From contig JAHBVR010000002.1 in NCBI GenBank assembly GCA_019637395.1, positions 124,001 to 188,000 of the forward strand: a DNA stretch of 64,000 bases, given 5' to 3'. The stretch is from Vulcanimicrobiota bacterium (lineage in GTDB: Bacteria > Vulcanimicrobiota > Xenobia > Xenobiales > JADMJV01). The notes beneath the pieces were generated by a model. That model did not search any database and was not told where the DNA came from. It was given only the letters and a program-made list of their open reading frames with translations. The position numbers were made by a program, and so were the translations under genes. Shown piece by piece: positions 50,071 through 59,061 of the stretch (its first letter is position 1; every line of letters starts with the position of its first letter).

Positions 50071-52335
50071 TTATAGCAACAGGCGAGCTTCGGTGTGCAG
50101 GCGCAACAGGTCCAGCGACGGCTCGACCTGCAATTCTCGGGCCAGCGCCTTGTGGGCTCGCTCGTAAAGCTTGATGGCCTCGATCGGACTATGCAGCTCC
50201 AGGTGAACGCGCATCATCAGGGCGTAGGCTTCCTGGCAACAGGCATCCAGTTCGAGAATGCGCTGGCCGAGTTCCAGGGCTTCGGCCAGGCCGACTTCGG
50301 TCTTCTTCTGGAAGAGCAATTCGGCCAGCCGATAAAGGGCGCGTGTCATCTGCGCATCCAGTTGCTGGCGAGCTTCGACGGCCCAATCCAGGTAGCAGTT
50401 TTCCAGGAAGGGTCCGCGGTAAAGTTCCGCCGCCCGCCGTAGCGCGGCCAGGGCGGAGGTGGAATCGCCCTGCCGGTCGGCGCTTTCCCAGGAGCGCAGG
50501 CACGAACGCAGTTCCTCTACGTCGTGCCACCAGGGCAGGTCCCGATCCATGGCCAGGCCCTGGGGCTGACGGCAAACATAGGCGATCTCCCGAGTCAGGC
50601 CGGGGGGCTGGAGAGCTTTGCGCAGGATGGAGCGCACCGAATAAACGTTTTTACGGCCGCGCGAGCCTTCTTGCGGCCAGAAGATTTCGGCCAGAATGTC
50701 ATCACTGACCACCCGCCCGCGTTCCCAGGCCAGATAAGTCAGCAACTGGCGGGCTTTCTGATTGCGCCGGAAAGAGGTTTCGGGCAGACGTGCCTGACCG
50801 TGGAAAATCTCTTGCAGGCCCATACTGAAGATGCGCAGAGTGGGCACGGCCCCGTCGCTCTCGCCCGGAGCCTGAAGTTGCTGGGCCGTCTGGCGAACCT
50901 GCTCGGAGGGGTGGCTCAACAGCAACTCCTGCACCTCGCGCGAAACGGGACTTTGCAGCAAGGTAAGCAAGGCGCGCGCCGATAGTTTTTCCGACTTCAC
51001 CAGTTCCAGCGCCAGAGTGGGCCGTTGCTGCAAGAGAATTTGCGTCAACTGGGGGGCCCGAGGTTCTTCGCTCTCCAACAGGCCGGGCACCAACCAGGTC
51101 GCCGCCGCCAACAGGGAGTCGCCCGGATGTCCCAACTGAGCTGCCAGCGAGGGCCCGTGCAGCTCCCGGCCGGCCAGCCAGTCTCCGGCCAGATGGGCCA
51201 ACCCGGCCGGCCCGGCGAAGTCAAGCCGCTGATAAATCCCCTCCGCCTCGGTCAGCAAGGCGCCCGCTACTTTTGGATCCAGCCGGGCTAGCAGCAGGCC
51301 GGCTTGATAGGCGCTTTCCGCCAGGCTGACGGGCCCCAGGCTGCGACTGATGGACACCGCCTGCTGGCAATGAGTCATGACCTGGTCGGGGCGGCCCAGG
51401 CGCCCGGCCAGGTGGGCCAGTGCCAGACAGGCTTTGGCGCCTTCCGGGGAAGGCGGAGGAGCAGCCAGGCTCTGGTAAGCCTGGACCGCCGCCGCTAACT
51501 GGTCGCTCTGTTCCAACGCCAGCGCCAGGGCCAGGGTGGAACGACGCTTGCGCCCCGTTTGCCCGACCGGTCCCGCTTGCCCGCCTTCGATGGCCTGGAG
51601 CACGGCTGCCGGGGTGTGAGCCGAGGGCTGGCGGCCCTGGGCCAGCGCCTCGCTAGCCTCCAACAACTGGCTTTCCAACCCGTGGGGGCTTTGCAGAATC
51701 GAGAGCACCCGGGCCGGCAAGATCTGATCGAGTTCGCGGGGCAGGCCCAACCGGGCCAGGTTCGAGCACATGCTGGCCAGTTCCAAAGCCTGCGTGTCCG
51801 GTTCGTCCCAAGAGAAGTAGCCGGCCAGTTCGCGAGCTTTCTCGGCGGCCGGCAGCGCCCAGGGGCATTTTTGCTCGACGGCCGGACTGGCCGCGAAGCC
51901 GGCCAGCGACCAGCGCAAAAAACCCAGCAAACTGGCTTCGTGAGCCGCGGCCCGGCGCTTGTTTTGCACCTTCACCACCAGACGGTCGATGGCCGCCTGC
52001 AAATCCTCGACCGTGAAAGGCTTGAGCAGATATTCTCCCACACCCAGACGCAGGGCCCGCAAGGTATCGGTTTCACTGGCAAAACCGGTGATCACCAGGG
52101 AGCAAACATCGGGGGACCATTCCTGCACTTTGGCCAGCGCCTGCAGCCCGTCCATGCCGGACATGCGAATATCGGTGACGATGATATCGAAGTCATATTC
52201 CAGCGATAATTCGACCGCTTTGGAGCTGTCGCTGGTGGAGCGGACCGTAAAACCACAGTCGGTCAGGGCCTCCACCAGGGTGTTCAGCAGACCCAAATCG
52301 TCCTCTAAGACCAGAACCTGAATGTTCTCTTGCAA
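50071..52335 (-). CDS. Response regulator with TPR middle and BTAD output domain
   Basis: 754 residues. The receiver domain is intact: acidic pocket Glu11/Asp12/Asp13, phosphorylated Asp55 in IVTDIRMSG, Thr83, Lys105 in LLKPF. A middle region of about 400 residues holds helical repeats (LALALEQSDQLAAAVQAYQS, then KACLALAHLAGRLGR). The last 240 residues are a winged helix plus BTAD (FSMGLQEIFHGQARLPETSF, QKARQLLTYLAWERGRVVSD, HKALARELQVEPS) as in SARP-type regulators. So it probably binds DNA as an activator once phosphorylated. It diverges from the phosphoribosyltransferase-PQQ gene with 50 bases between. Confidence 0.85.
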   Translation of the reverse strand: MQENIQVLVLEDDLGLLNTLVEALTDCGFTVRSTSDSSKAVELSLEYDFDIIVTDIRMSGMDGLQALAKVQEWSPDVCSLVITGFASETDTLRALRLGVGEYLLKPFTVEDLQAAIDRLVVKVQNKRRAAAHEASLLGFLRWSLAGFAASPAVEQKCPWALPAAEKARELAGYFSWDEPDTQALELASMCSNLARLGLPRELDQILPARVLSILQSPHGLESQLLEASEALAQGRQPSAHTPAAVLQAIEGGQAGPVGQTGRKRRSTLALALALEQSDQLAAAVQAYQSLAAPPPSPEGAKACLALAHLAGRLGRPDQVMTHCQQAVSISRSLGPVSLAESAYQAGLLLARLDPKVAGALLTEAEGIYQRLDFAGPAGLAHLAGDWLAGRELHGPSLAAQLGHPGDSLLAAATWLVPGLLESEEPRAPQLTQILLQQRPTLALELVKSEKLSARALLTLLQSPVSREVQELLLSHPSEQVRQTAQQLQAPGESDGAVPTLRIFSMGLQEIFHGQARLPETSFRRNQKARQLLTYLAWERGRVVSDDILAEIFWPQEGSRGRKNVYSVRSILRKALQPPGLTREIAYVCRQPQGLAMDRDLPWWHDVEELRSCLRSWESADRQGDSTSALAALRRAAELYRGPFLENCYLDWAVEARQQLDAQMTRALYRLAELLFQKKTEVGLAEALELGQRILELDACCQEAYALMMRVHLELHSPIEAIKLYERAHKALARELQVEPSLDLLRLHTEARLLL

Positions 52336-52385
52336 CCGGGACGTGTTCCTGAGGATCGGCCCGATCCCTCCGCGAAGGGCCGGAC

Positions 52386-53948
52386 ATGGATTTGCTTCGC
52401 AGAGATCTGCTGCGCGTTGCCGTGAAGTGGGGAGAAGGCGTCAATCGTCAGGGAGAGCCCTACGGGTGGTTGATTGATTCCCGGGAATTTCTCCTGCAGG
52501 GGGACTATCTGGAAAGAGTCTGCGCCGAACTGGGCCCGCGCCTGGAGAGTTATCAAATCGACTCGCTGGCCGGTTATACCCTGGCCGCCCACCCGCTGGC
52601 GCTCGGTCTGCAAGCCTGGGCGGCCGCCCGGGGCCGGCGGCTGAACGTCAATCTCATCCGCCGGGAACCCAAGGCTGACGGGCTGCAGCGCCAGATCGAA
52701 GGCCCGCCCATCCAGCCGGGGCAACGAGTGTTGCTGGTGGACGACCTGATCAACAGCGGTTCCACTCAGGTCAACGCGGTGCGGATCGTGCGTCAGGCCG
52801 GAGGGGTAGTGGCGGGAGTGGCCGTCGTCCTGGATTACGAGCGCAGCGGCGCGGCCTGGCTGCGCAGTCAGAACATCCCGGTGGAAAAACTCTTCACCCT
52901 GAGTCAACTCGGCATCCAGAAGCCCCAGGGTCTTCCGCAGCTCCAACCCTGCTGGCAGATCACCGGAGTGAACCGCGGAGAATACACGGCACCCAAGTCG
53001 TCCGCCTGTGTACGGCAAGACAGGCTCTGGATCGGCAGCGACCAGGGCGATTTGCTCTGTCTGAATCGACAGGGCCAGGAGCTCTGGCGCTTCGGCGCGC
53101 GGGACCGCCAACGCGGCATTCACGCCACTCCCTGTGAATGGCAGGGCCGAGTCTATTTCGGCGCCTACGACGGCTATCTTTATTGTCTGTGCGGCCAGTC
53201 CGGCCGCCTGCTCTGGGAGTTACGGGCCGGCCAGTGGATCGGAGCCTCGGCGCTGGTGGACGAGGGCAAACTCTTCGTGGGCGTCGAGTACGGCGAGATG
53301 GGCGGCAGCCTGATTGCGCTGGAGGCCATGACCGGCCGGCAACTTTGGGAAGCGCCGGCCGGCGACTACGTGCACAGCGGTGCTTGCCTGGCCGGGCCGG
53401 GAGTTTGTTTCGGCGCCAATGACGGCATTGTGCGCGCGGTCGAGCGCGCCAGCGGCAAGCTGCTGTGGAAATTTTACACGCAGGGACCGATCAAGAGCGA
53501 CCTGGTCAGCGATGGCCGGCGCGTGCTGGTGGCCGGCGGCGACGGTGTGCTTTACTGCCTGGACGCCAGCAGCGGCCAGTTGCTCTGGCAACGCCGGCTC
53601 TCCCGCCAACTCTACTGCCGGCCGCTTTTGCTCGGAGAGCTGGTGCTGGCCGGCGGCGACGCCACCTGTCTGATCGCCACCCGCCTGCAAGACGGAGAAG
53701 TGGCCTGGGCCGCTCCTCTGGGTTCTTCGCTGGTGGGAGGAGCCTGTCTGGGGGCGGGCGGTCACATCTGGGCCACCGGCGTGGCGGGAACCATCGGCTG
53801 CTTCAGCCAGGATGGGCAACCGCTGGCCTATTGGGAAACCGGCCAGCCGATCCGCAACCGTCCGGCCGGTGACTCCGATTTGACCTGTATCGCCGACATG
53901 GCCGGCAATCTCTACGCTTTTGACTCCAGCCGCCAAGCCACCAGTTGA
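52386..53948 (+). CDS. Phosphoribosyltransferase fused to a PQQ-like propeller
   Basis: 520 residues. The first 200 are a type I phosphoribosyltransferase resembling orotate PRTase, with the PRPP loop VLLVDDLINSGSTQ. The remaining 320 are a PQQ-type beta-propeller with repeated blades ending L-W (LWIGSDQGDLLCLNRQGQEL, YFGAYDGYLYCLCGQSGRLL, LVAGGDGVLYCLDASSGQLL). There is no signal peptide, although such propellers are usually periplasmic, so this one appears to be cytosolic. GAAGGG lies upstream of the ATG. PRTase-propeller fusion is unusual to me. The enzyme might salvage a base or act as a PRPP sensor. Confidence 0.75.
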   Translation: MDLLRRDLLRVAVKWGEGVNRQGEPYGWLIDSREFLLQGDYLERVCAELGPRLESYQIDSLAGYTLAAHPLALGLQAWAAARGRRLNVNLIRREPKADGLQRQIEGPPIQPGQRVLLVDDLINSGSTQVNAVRIVRQAGGVVAGVAVVLDYERSGAAWLRSQNIPVEKLFTLSQLGIQKPQGLPQLQPCWQITGVNRGEYTAPKSSACVRQDRLWIGSDQGDLLCLNRQGQELWRFGARDRQRGIHATPCEWQGRVYFGAYDGYLYCLCGQSGRLLWELRAGQWIGASALVDEGKLFVGVEYGEMGGSLIALEAMTGRQLWEAPAGDYVHSGACLAGPGVCFGANDGIVRAVERASGKLLWKFYTQGPIKSDLVSDGRRVLVAGGDGVLYCLDASSGQLLWQRRLSRQLYCRPLLLGELVLAGGDATCLIATRLQDGEVAWAAPLGSSLVGGACLGAGGHIWATGVAGTIGCFSQDGQPLAYWETGQPIRNRPAGDSDLTCIADMAGNLYAFDSSRQATS

Positions 53949-54008
53949 ACCGGGCCGGTCCGGGTGCCACCGGTGGTATGTGTTGCCGACCACGGATGGC
54001 GGCCCCCG

Positions 54009-55757
54009 TTAGAGCTCGATCAGGAAATCGGCTCCCTGGCCGCCTTGCCGGTTGGATGCGCTGATTTTGCCGCCGTGCGCATGGATGATCTGCTGCGCCA
54101 TCGAGAGACCCAGTCCGGCTGACTTGCCCGGATCGGCGGTGGTGAAAAAGGGTTCGAAAATACGGTCGAGGATTTCCGGCTCGATGCCTTTGCCGTTGTC
54201 GCGCACCAGGATGGTGCGGGCCTCGCCCTGCATCAAGGAATAAACCTCGACCACTCCTCCTTGAGAACAGGCGTCCTTGGCGTTGAGCAGCAGGCTGCTC
54301 AGCGCCTGTTGCAGGTCGCTGGCGTTCCCTTCCAGAGGTTTGAGCGGTTCCAATCGGCTGACCAGCTTGACCTGCTGGTTGGCCAGCACGGCCCGGGTCA
54401 AATCCAGAGTATCTTCGATGACTTGATTGAGATCGACCTGGACGGCGCTGTGCACTCCGTCGCGCGAGTAGAAAAGCAGCTTGCGCAGCAGGCCTTGCGA
54501 CTGGTCCAGGCTACCGTTGAGGCTGGCCAGAGCCGAGGGTAGGGAGGCGGCTAACTTGTCCGGTTGATTGGCGCGCTGCTGCAGTAAGCCCAGTTGCAGC
54601 CGGATGGCGGCCAGCGGCGAGTTGAGTTCGTGGGCCAGGCCAGCCGCCAGCTGCCCCAGAGCGGCAACTTTGCTCGACTGGGTCAGACTGGCCAGGCGCC
54701 GGGCCTGCTCTTCCAGCAGGCTGACCGACTGCAGACCGAGCGTGAAGACACCCGCCAGTTCAATCAGCAACTCGCGTTCCTCAATCGAAAAGGCTTTGCT
54801 GCGGGCGCAATAGAGCAGCCCGATCTCCCCCAGTTCGATGAAGAGCCTGCCGGGATCGGTTTGCTCCATATGGGCGGGTGGGATGCCGGCCAGCAACTGC
54901 AGGCCGTCCTGGGAGCGGCGCCAGAAGGCAACCTGGTCGCAGCCCATTCGCTTGGAAAGATAGTCCAGGCTGCGTTGAGCCGTCTCCTCAGCGGCCTGGC
55001 ATTCCACCAGTTGCAGGCTCAGTTCCCAGAAAACACTTTCTTTCTGCTGACTGACGCGCAGACGCTGTTGCACCGTGTCCAGTTTATTGGCCACCTGATG
55101 GAGACGCTGCCGGGCCTGGCTGGCCTCTTCCACCAGTTGCTCTTCATCGCGGAATTCGAGCCGGATTTTTTCCCCCTGGACGGCCCGGTGCAGGGAAAAA
55201 AGCAGCGGCGCCAGACAGACGAGGTAAGGGGGAGCGGAGCGGGCCAGCAGGCCGGCCAATGGGGCCAGACTGTAGCAAATGAGGCGGTGCGGCAGGACGT
55301 AGCGGTCGAAGCGCACCCAGCGTTGGAATTCCCGCTGTTGGGCCATGGATTTCCCGCCCAGCGCCACGAAGGCGCCCAGGCGCAAGTAGCCCTCGGCCAC
55401 CACAGCGGCGGGGACAACTGCCCAGGGAGCGCCGATGGCGAAAAGCATCCAGCAAAAAAGTGCGCGCGCGCCCAATTCCCAGCAGGCGGCCAGCCCGCCG
55501 GAGAAAACCAGACTGCGCAAAATCAGGCCCAGGGCGGCGGCGGCCAGAGCCACCAGGGGTTGTTGTCGCCAGGCCAGCACCGCCAGCAGGCTGGGGGCGG
55601 TTGAGAAAATGCCGAAGTAAGGCAGGCGCACGGCGGCAGCGTCCAGGGTGGCGGCCATCAGCAAGAGAGCGCACTCCAGAGGGCTGGGAAGGCGGCTTTC
55701 CTGGATTAAAAACAGCAGGGGTAGCGCACCCAGTAATCCGGCCCGCCAGCGCTTCAT
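54009..55757 (-). CDS. Sensor histidine kinase with GAF-like domain
   Basis: 582 residues from the ATG at 55757, which overlaps the glycosyltransferase stop (ATGA). About six N-terminal hydrophobic helices (to about 190) are followed by a coiled coil, a GAF-like domain (about 240-350), the HisKA H-box GLAHELNSPLAAI with His near 376, and the HATPase with LLLNAKDAC (N), VRDNGKGI (G1), FEPFFTT (F) and SAGLGLSMAQQII (G2). Its partner regulator may be the receiver/BTAD protein two genes away. It is coupled to a glycosyltransferase, which hints at envelope polysaccharide control. Confidence 0.9.
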   Translation of the reverse strand: MKRWRAGLLGALPLLFLIQESRLPSPLECALLLMAATLDAAAVRLPYFGIFSTAPSLLAVLAWRQQPLVALAAAALGLILRSLVFSGGLAACWELGARALFCWMLFAIGAPWAVVPAAVVAEGYLRLGAFVALGGKSMAQQREFQRWVRFDRYVLPHRLICYSLAPLAGLLARSAPPYLVCLAPLLFSLHRAVQGEKIRLEFRDEEQLVEEASQARQRLHQVANKLDTVQQRLRVSQQKESVFWELSLQLVECQAAEETAQRSLDYLSKRMGCDQVAFWRRSQDGLQLLAGIPPAHMEQTDPGRLFIELGEIGLLYCARSKAFSIEERELLIELAGVFTLGLQSVSLLEEQARRLASLTQSSKVAALGQLAAGLAHELNSPLAAIRLQLGLLQQRANQPDKLAASLPSALASLNGSLDQSQGLLRKLLFYSRDGVHSAVQVDLNQVIEDTLDLTRAVLANQQVKLVSRLEPLKPLEGNASDLQQALSSLLLNAKDACSQGGVVEVYSLMQGEARTILVRDNGKGIEPEILDRIFEPFFTTADPGKSAGLGLSMAQQIIHAHGGKISASNRQGGQGADFLIEL

Positions 55758-56887
55758 AGCGGCTCCCCCGCGTAGAGCCGCAGCCATTGGGGCAGGATGA
55801 TGTCCCAACTGAACAGGCTTTGCACCCTCAGCCGTCCGTTGTGGCCGTGGGCACGGCGCAGTTCTTCGTTGCCCAGGTAATAGGCCACGCGAGCACTCAG
55901 TTTTTGCGGGTCCAACTCCGAGCAAAGCCAGCCGGTTTGCCCATCTTCCACCACTTCCGGAAGGCCGTCGCGCAAGTAGGCCACCACCGGCACCTGCAAA
56001 CTCATGGCCTCCATGGCCACCAACGAGAAGGTTTCCCTGGGGCTTGCCTGGAGCAGCACCTGCAGGCCGGCCAGATAGGGGAGGGGGTCGGCCACGTGGC
56101 CCGGCATCCAGACCTGCTCGGCCACTTCGAGTTCCACCGCCAGTTTTTTTAGGGATTCCGCTTCGGGGCCCTCACCGGCCAGCAGCAGCCTCAGGTCGGA
56201 GTGCCGGCGCAGGAGGGGAGCGCTGGCTCGCAGCACGTCGCCCACGCCCTTACTGGGCAGCAGAGCTCCCACGTAGCCGAGCCAGCGGTGCCGGCGCATC
56301 GGTTCCGGGATGGGTTGCTCGAGATCGGGGAGATCCATGGCGTTGTGGATCACCTGATAGGGGAGATAGAAGGGCAGAATCTCGCTCATTTGCCGGCGCA
56401 GAGCCTGCGAGACGGGAATCACCGCCTGACACTGACGGTAGCACCAGCGCAGCCAGGCTGAGCCGGCAGAGTCCAGAAACGAATGTTCCGACTTGAGCAG
56501 GCGGGTTTTCTTCAAGAAGAGCCGCCGCACCGACCCGAACAAGGCCAGATCGCGGCTCGCCTGGCAGTGAATGACATCGGGCTGTAGAGGAACCAACTTT
56601 TGGTGGGCGGCCAGGTAGGAGGCGGGGTCGATTTCCCCGCGGAAAGGTAAGTGCACCGAGTTCAGCTCCTGACCGGCCAGCCAGGAGTCGGCGCGGCAGG
56701 CCAGTGTGACCTTCAGTCCGGCGCCGCGCAGGCGGCGGCCTAACTGAACGGTGAAACGCTCGGCTCCGCCACGCCCGCGATTCTCGTTCGTCAGCAGGAT
56801 GTGCACCCGGCCATGTTTGGTGGCCGGGCTCAGACCCCTTGCCAGGCAAAGGGCTATCTGATATAAGGGGTTTTCCTGTGTTCGCAC
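55754..56887 (-). CDS. GT4-family glycosyltransferase
   Basis: 377 residues, GTG start with an uncertain N terminus (a second GTG at VHILLTNEN is possible). The N-terminal donor/acceptor domain has NENRGRGGAERFTVQLGRRL. The C-terminal half has LGYVGALLPSKGVGDVLRA and the E-x7-E type motif PRETFSLVAMEAMSLQVP, typical of retaining GT4 enzymes that use nucleotide sugars at the inner face of the membrane. The stop overlaps the kinase start. It diverges from rpmG with 43 bases between and is probably part of surface glycan synthesis, together with the nearby Pel genes. Confidence 0.9.
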   Translation of the reverse strand: MRTQENPLYQIALCLARGLSPATKHGRVHILLTNENRGRGGAERFTVQLGRRLRGAGLKVTLACRADSWLAGQELNSVHLPFRGEIDPASYLAAHQKLVPLQPDVIHCQASRDLALFGSVRRLFLKKTRLLKSEHSFLDSAGSAWLRWCYRQCQAVIPVSQALRRQMSEILPFYLPYQVIHNAMDLPDLEQPIPEPMRRHRWLGYVGALLPSKGVGDVLRASAPLLRRHSDLRLLLAGEGPEAESLKKLAVELEVAEQVWMPGHVADPLPYLAGLQVLLQASPRETFSLVAMEAMSLQVPVVAYLRDGLPEVVEDGQTGWLCSELDPQKLSARVAYYLGNEELRRAHGHNGRLRVQSLFSWDIILPQWLRLYAGEPL

Positions 56888-56930
56888 TTTTGCGAGGGAT
56901 AGAGTTTTTTAGAGCAACGAAGGGGGCCCT

Positions 56931-57110
56931 ATGGCCAAGAAACAGACCCGAGTGATCATCACTCTCGAATGCACCGAGGCTCGTAAAGAAGGAGCGTCTC
57001 CTTCTCGCTATGCCACCACCAAGAATCGCCAGACTCATCCGGACCGGATGGAGATGAAGAAATATAATCCCAACCTGCGCCGCCACACGATTCATAAGGA
57101 AGTGAAGTAG
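56931..57110 (+). CDS. rpmG: Ribosomal protein L33 (zinc-free form)
   Basis: 59 residues, too short for a length-filtered gene caller. It reads [20 protein letters not shown], then [20 protein letters not shown] and [14 protein letters not shown], which is bacterial L33 of the 50S subunit. Only one Cys is present, so it is the form without the CxxC zinc site. GAAGGGGG lies 5 bases upstream of the ATG. A strong terminator follows 18 bases after the stop, so it is a single-gene unit separate from the Pel genes. Confidence 0.95.
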   Translation: MAKKQTRVIITLECTEARKEGASPSRYATTKNRQTHPDRMEMKKYNPNLRRHTIHKEVK

Positions 57111-57127
57111 GCTAGCGCGCGGTTTAG

Positions 57128-57154
57128 AAAGAGACTCCCGGTGGAGTCTCTTTT
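57128..57154 (+). terminator. Terminator after rpmG
   Basis: A perfect stem AAAGAGACTCC / GGAGTCTCTTT with a CGGT loop runs into a T run. It lies 18 bases after the rpmG stop and 14 bases before the PilZ gene start. Confidence 0.9.
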
Positions 57155-57167
57155 CATTTGTGGAGTT

Positions 57168-57533
57168 ATGAAGGGTTGTGAGGTAGAGGGATTGGTGAGT
57201 GATGCGAATCGACGGATTTTTCCTCGCGCCGAAGGGGAGTATCTGGCCTGGTTCCAGGTTCCGGGTGGCAGTTTTGAGCAATGTGTGGCGCTGGATATCG
57301 GATTGGACGGAGCCTGCCTGGTTCTTCCCGGCGCTCTACCGGAGGGTGAAGAGCCTTTTGAAGTAGAGTTTCAGTTAGCTCCCGATTGGATGGTGCGCGC
57401 CAAAGCGACTTTGCTCTGGCAGAAGGCCCACTCCGACCTCGTGCTGGCGGGTATTCGCTATCGCCCCGTACGCTCGGCCGATCGCAATCTTATCGGGCCG
57501 TGGGTCCACCGGCAGCGTAAAGTTCAGTCCTGA
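57168..57533 (+). CDS. PilZ domain protein (c-di-GMP binding)
   Basis: 121 residues from the ATG at 57168, GGAG upstream; frames further up run through the terminator. A single PilZ domain: RRIFPR gives the RxxxR loop and DIGLDG is the D-x-S-x-x-G motif with the Ser replaced by Gly. c-di-GMP binding is likely but weaker than in the canonical form. It is the first gene of the run leading to pelD (57168 to 63395), so it may control that operon's products. Confidence 0.85.
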   Translation: MKGCEVEGLVSDANRRIFPRAEGEYLAWFQVPGGSFEQCVALDIGLDGACLVLPGALPEGEEPFEVEFQLAPDWMVRAKATLLWQKAHSDLVLAGIRYRPVRSADRNLIGPWVHRQRKVQS

Positions 57534-57580
57534 TCCATCCGCAAGAGAGGACATCCGGCCGCCTAACAGAACCCCGGCCG

Positions 57581-57922
57581 ATGCAATGCACGGCCCAAGT
57601 TGAGAGTGGGGTAGCCATTCTCCATCTACACGGTAAACTGGACGCGGTTTCGGTAGCGGACTTCCGAGAGGAAGCGCAAAAACAGGTTCGTTCGGGGTAT
57701 CGCCGGATGGTGCTTGACTTCGCCCAGGTGGATCACGTCGACGGCCAGGGCCTGGCCGGACTGGTCGCCTTTTATCGCCGCCTTACCGTGGAACACAAAG
57801 GCCGGCTGGCCATTGCGGGCTTGAATCCGGAGTTGCGCATGTTCTTTGACCGTACCGCCCTGACCCGGGTGGTGCCGGTGGCCTATGAATGGCAGGAAGC
57901 GGCTCGCGAGGTGCGCTCGTGA
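57581..57922 (+). CDS. STAS-domain protein
   Basis: 113 residues, the fold of anti-sigma factor antagonists (SpoIIAA/RsbV): AILHLHGKLDAVSVADFREE, then MVLDFAQVDHVDGQGLAGLV and FFDRTALTRVVPVAYEW. The usual phosphorylated Ser in the DSSG loop is replaced (DGQG), so regulation by a kinase is unlikely. It probably acts as a non-switched binding partner. Its stop overlaps the next GTG start. Confidence 0.85.
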   Translation: MQCTAQVESGVAILHLHGKLDAVSVADFREEAQKQVRSGYRRMVLDFAQVDHVDGQGLAGLVAFYRRLTVEHKGRLAIAGLNPELRMFFDRTALTRVVPVAYEWQEAAREVRS

Positions 57923-59061
57923 CCATTGCCGTCCGCACCGATGCGACCCAGCCCAAGGACGACGGATTGCCGCTGGTGGCGGCCATCATCTGGGCCTTCG
58001 GGGCGCTGTGTTCGATTATCGCCTGTTTCGTGATGCTCAGTTCCGCGCCCCGAGATACCTCGGTGGGCGGTTTCCCCTGGTTCGGCGCCGGCCTGCACCT
58101 GACCGGGGTGGTGCTGGCCTATTTCGGCACGCGCGTGGCCAAGGGGAGCCACCCGTCCAGCGCCGGTTGGGCCCTGCTGGTCAGTTTTTTCGCTCTCTTC
58201 GGCGGCCCGCTGGGCTTCCTGGCGGGTGTGGCCTGCTATCTCTTCGGGGTGGGACAGCCCACCGAAATGCCTCTGGTGGACGTGGTCAAAGCGGAAATGT
58301 TCGTGCGCACGACCGCTCACTCGAAGGTGGAGCAAGCGGGCGCGTTCGATGTGCAACTGCGGGAAGAGCTGCGCACCCAGCCGATTGTCGACCTGCTTCC
58401 CTATGCCGACGTGGCCACCGCCATCGCCATCATCAACAAACTGGCCGATCAGCGCAAACGTGGAGATTTGATCATGTTGCGCGAGTTGTCCCAGGATCGG
58501 CGCCCGGAAGTCTATCAGTTCGCCCTTTCGCGTCTGGATGAGTTCGAACGCGACTACGCTACCCGTATCTATCATCTCAAAGAGCAGTTGAACTACCGTC
58601 CCGATGATGTGGGACTGCGGGTGGAGCTGGCCAAAGTTTACTACGACTACACCAATAGCGGCTTGCTCGATGACTCTTTGGAAGATTACTACTGGGAAAT
58701 GACGCTGGCCCAGTTGTTTGAGGCCATGCGCTTCGAATCCAATCGCCAGGATCTGGTGGTGGATATGGCCCGCTTGTTCTTGATGCGCCAGATGTACCGT
58801 GAGGCCGAGGCGGCCGTGGACGACGTTTTGCGTAAGGAGCCGGCCAATCTTGACGCTCAACTGCTCATGCTCGAGTGTATGACGGAACGGGCGCAGATCG
58901 AGGGCGACCCGGCTCTGCTTCAGCAAGCGCGCAAGCGGGCTCTGGAGTCGGCCTGGGCTATCAAGCTACCCCGGAGCCAGGAGCAACACCCCCTGTTCAA
59001 GGTGGCTCAATATTGGTTCGGACGCACCCGCACCAGCGAGAAGGCTGCTCCCCATGCTTGA
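57919..59061 (+). CDS. pelE: PelE-like membrane/TPR protein
   Basis: 380 residues from the GTG at 57919, which overlaps the STAS stop (GTGA). Three hydrophobic helices fill about residues 20-105 (LVAAIIWAFGALCSIIACFV, AGLHLTGVVLAYFGT, WALLVSFFALFGGPLGFLAG). The C-terminal 250 residues are helical TPR-like repeats (GLRVELAKVYYDYTNSGLLD, EAEAAVDDVLRKEPANLDAQ). This arrangement, plus position directly before pelF and pelG, fits PelE, an inner-membrane protein that binds PelD. Sequence identity to the Pseudomonas protein cannot be judged here. The gene overlaps pelF by 8 bases. Confidence 0.75.
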   Translation: MTIAVRTDATQPKDDGLPLVAAIIWAFGALCSIIACFVMLSSAPRDTSVGGFPWFGAGLHLTGVVLAYFGTRVAKGSHPSSAGWALLVSFFALFGGPLGFLAGVACYLFGVGQPTEMPLVDVVKAEMFVRTTAHSKVEQAGAFDVQLREELRTQPIVDLLPYADVATAIAIINKLADQRKRGDLIMLRELSQDRRPEVYQFALSRLDEFERDYATRIYHLKEQLNYRPDDVGLRVELAKVYYDYTNSGLLDDSLEDYYWEMTLAQLFEAMRFESNRQDLVVDMARLFLMRQMYREAEAAVDDVLRKEPANLDAQLLMLECMTERAQIEGDPALLQQARKRALESAWAIKLPRSQEQHPLFKVAQYWFGRTRTSEKAAPHA

